12,931 nucleotides of DNA. Origin: Rhodospirillaceae bacterium (GTDB taxonomy: Bacteria > Pseudomonadota > Alphaproteobacteria > DSM-16000 > Inquilinaceae). Location: NCBI GenBank assembly GCA_020638595.1, contig JACKIG010000049.1, positions 1 through 12,931 of the forward strand, in the 5' to 3' direction. Shown piece after piece: positions 12,693-12,931 of this stretch. Under the pieces are notes generated by a model, which worked only from the letters and a program-made list of their open reading frames with translations, did no database searches and was not told where the DNA came from. The position numbers and the translations under genes were made by a program. Numbering within the stretch: position 1 is the first letter of the stretch; the number at the start of each line of letters is the position of its first letter.

Positions 12693-12710
12693 TGTTCTGA
12701 GATCCGAACA
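12693..12710. promoter_or_regulatory. Palindromic upstream activator site candidate, distal
   Basis: TGTTCTGAGATCCGAACA is an 18-bp palindrome with one mismatch in its 8-bp arms. It shares GTTC..GA-NN-TCCGAAC with the proximal site, and the two centres are 32 bp (about three helical turns) apart, so both sites face the same side of the DNA. Confidence 0.55.
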
Positions 12711-12751
12711 GCTTGGGGCTGTCGACCGGCGTAGCCGCACCCCTTTGGAAG

Positions 12752-12774
12752 CCCTCCCCCTTGATGGGGGAGGG
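12752..12774. repeat. G/C hairpin repeat element
   Basis: CCCTCCCCC and GGGGGAGGG form an exact 9-bp stem with loop TTGAT, followed by GTTGGGTGGGGGTG-like sequence. This layout is a familiar interspersed intergenic repeat in high-GC proteobacteria. It could also terminate a transcript from either side, although no T-run follows. Confidence 0.55.
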
Positions 12775-12885
12775 TTGGGTGGGGGTGATCGTTTCGCTGG
12801 CAAGGCGGATGGATTGGAATAGCGACTTCCCGGCCAACTGCCAGGGCGTCCGGGTGATGATTGTCGCGGTAGAGCGGCGACATGG

Positions 12886-12921
12886 CCCCCCCCCACACCC
12901 ACCCCCCACCACGGGGGGGGG
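12886..12921. repeat. Second G/C-rich element with nine-base C and G runs
   Basis: A run of nine C (12886-12894) and a run of nine G (12913-12921) flank CACCC/CCCCCACCAC sequence. On the minus strand the layout resembles the element at 12752-12774, so the two may be inverted relatives. Homopolymer runs of this length are prone to slippage and sequencing error. Confidence 0.4.
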
Positions 12922-12931
12922 AGCAGGGCGA

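Larger units (their letters stand above)
12711..12931. other. Noncoding right end of the window
   Basis: I see no gene here. The minus-strand open frame across it translates into the stereotyped PHPTLPHQGGG-type peptide that comes from intergenic repeats, not from a protein. The stretch contains two G/C-rich hairpin elements at 12752-12774 and 12886-12921. Any divergent aio regulatory gene would have to start beyond 12931. Confidence 0.5.

Noticed and set aside
12637..12912. Minus-strand open frame upstream of aioB as a possible small gene
   Set aside because: Its peptide is the typical readout of the G/C hairpin repeat, it overlaps the enhancer palindromes, and no ribosome-binding site or domain is seen.
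1..12931. CRISPR arrays, tRNA or rRNA genes
   Set aside because: No regularly spaced repeats and no tRNA- or rRNA-like segments were noticed on either strand by eye; a covariance-model search would be needed for certainty.

Overview
The window is a high-GC (roughly 70%) stretch of a proteobacterial chromosome. An alphaproteobacterium, perhaps of Rhodospirillales type, is my best guess from the GC content, gene families and compact gene order. The taxon is an inference, because no rRNA or other marker gene is present.

Layout. (1) Positions 1-2470 hold the 3' end of an HlyD/RND-type efflux adaptor, a convergent trypsin-like lipoprotein with three four-cysteine repeats, and a RAYT-type HUH transposase gene (1741-2433) bracketed by 13-bp inverted repeats. 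(2) Positions 2469-3587 hold a divergent Lrp/AsnC regulator and LysE-family exporter pair. (3) Positions 3640-7882 are the most unusual part. A polytopic membrane protein overlaps a small winged-helix (HTH_34-like) regulator, followed by a cis-prenyltransferase (UppS family), a membrane protein carrying a linalool dehydratase/isomerase (Ldi)-like domain, and a DgkA/undecaprenol-kinase-like protein. Almost the same 17-bp palindrome, ACTTTGCAATGCAAAGT, lies before the first gene and again over the start codon of the cis-prenyltransferase gene. I infer that the regulator controls both its own operon and an isoprenoid-lipid module; I know of no description of this combination. (4) Positions 7932-9212 on the minus strand encode an atypical SDR fused to a DoxX-like membrane domain. 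(5) Positions 9213-9550 are noncoding and carry a pair of REP-like inverted units and a probable terminator. (6) Positions 9551-12555 on the minus strand are aioBA, the small (Rieske) and large (molybdopterin) subunits of arsenite oxidase. A textbook sigma-54 promoter lies at 12593-12608, with two 18-bp palindromes upstream that look like enhancer sites. (7) The right end, 12711-12931, is noncoding and holds G/C-rich hairpin repeats.

How the genes work together. AioB carries a Tat signal and would take AioA with it to the periplasm, where the complex oxidises arsenite to arsenate. The sigma-54 signature implies control by an AioR-like activator encoded outside the window. In the isoprenoid module, the cis-prenyltransferase would make a Z-prenyl diphosphate, the Ldi-like enzyme would act on a terpenoid alcohol or a related lipid at the membrane, and the kinase would phosphorylate a lipid alcohol. 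The individual families are clear; the pathway is inference.
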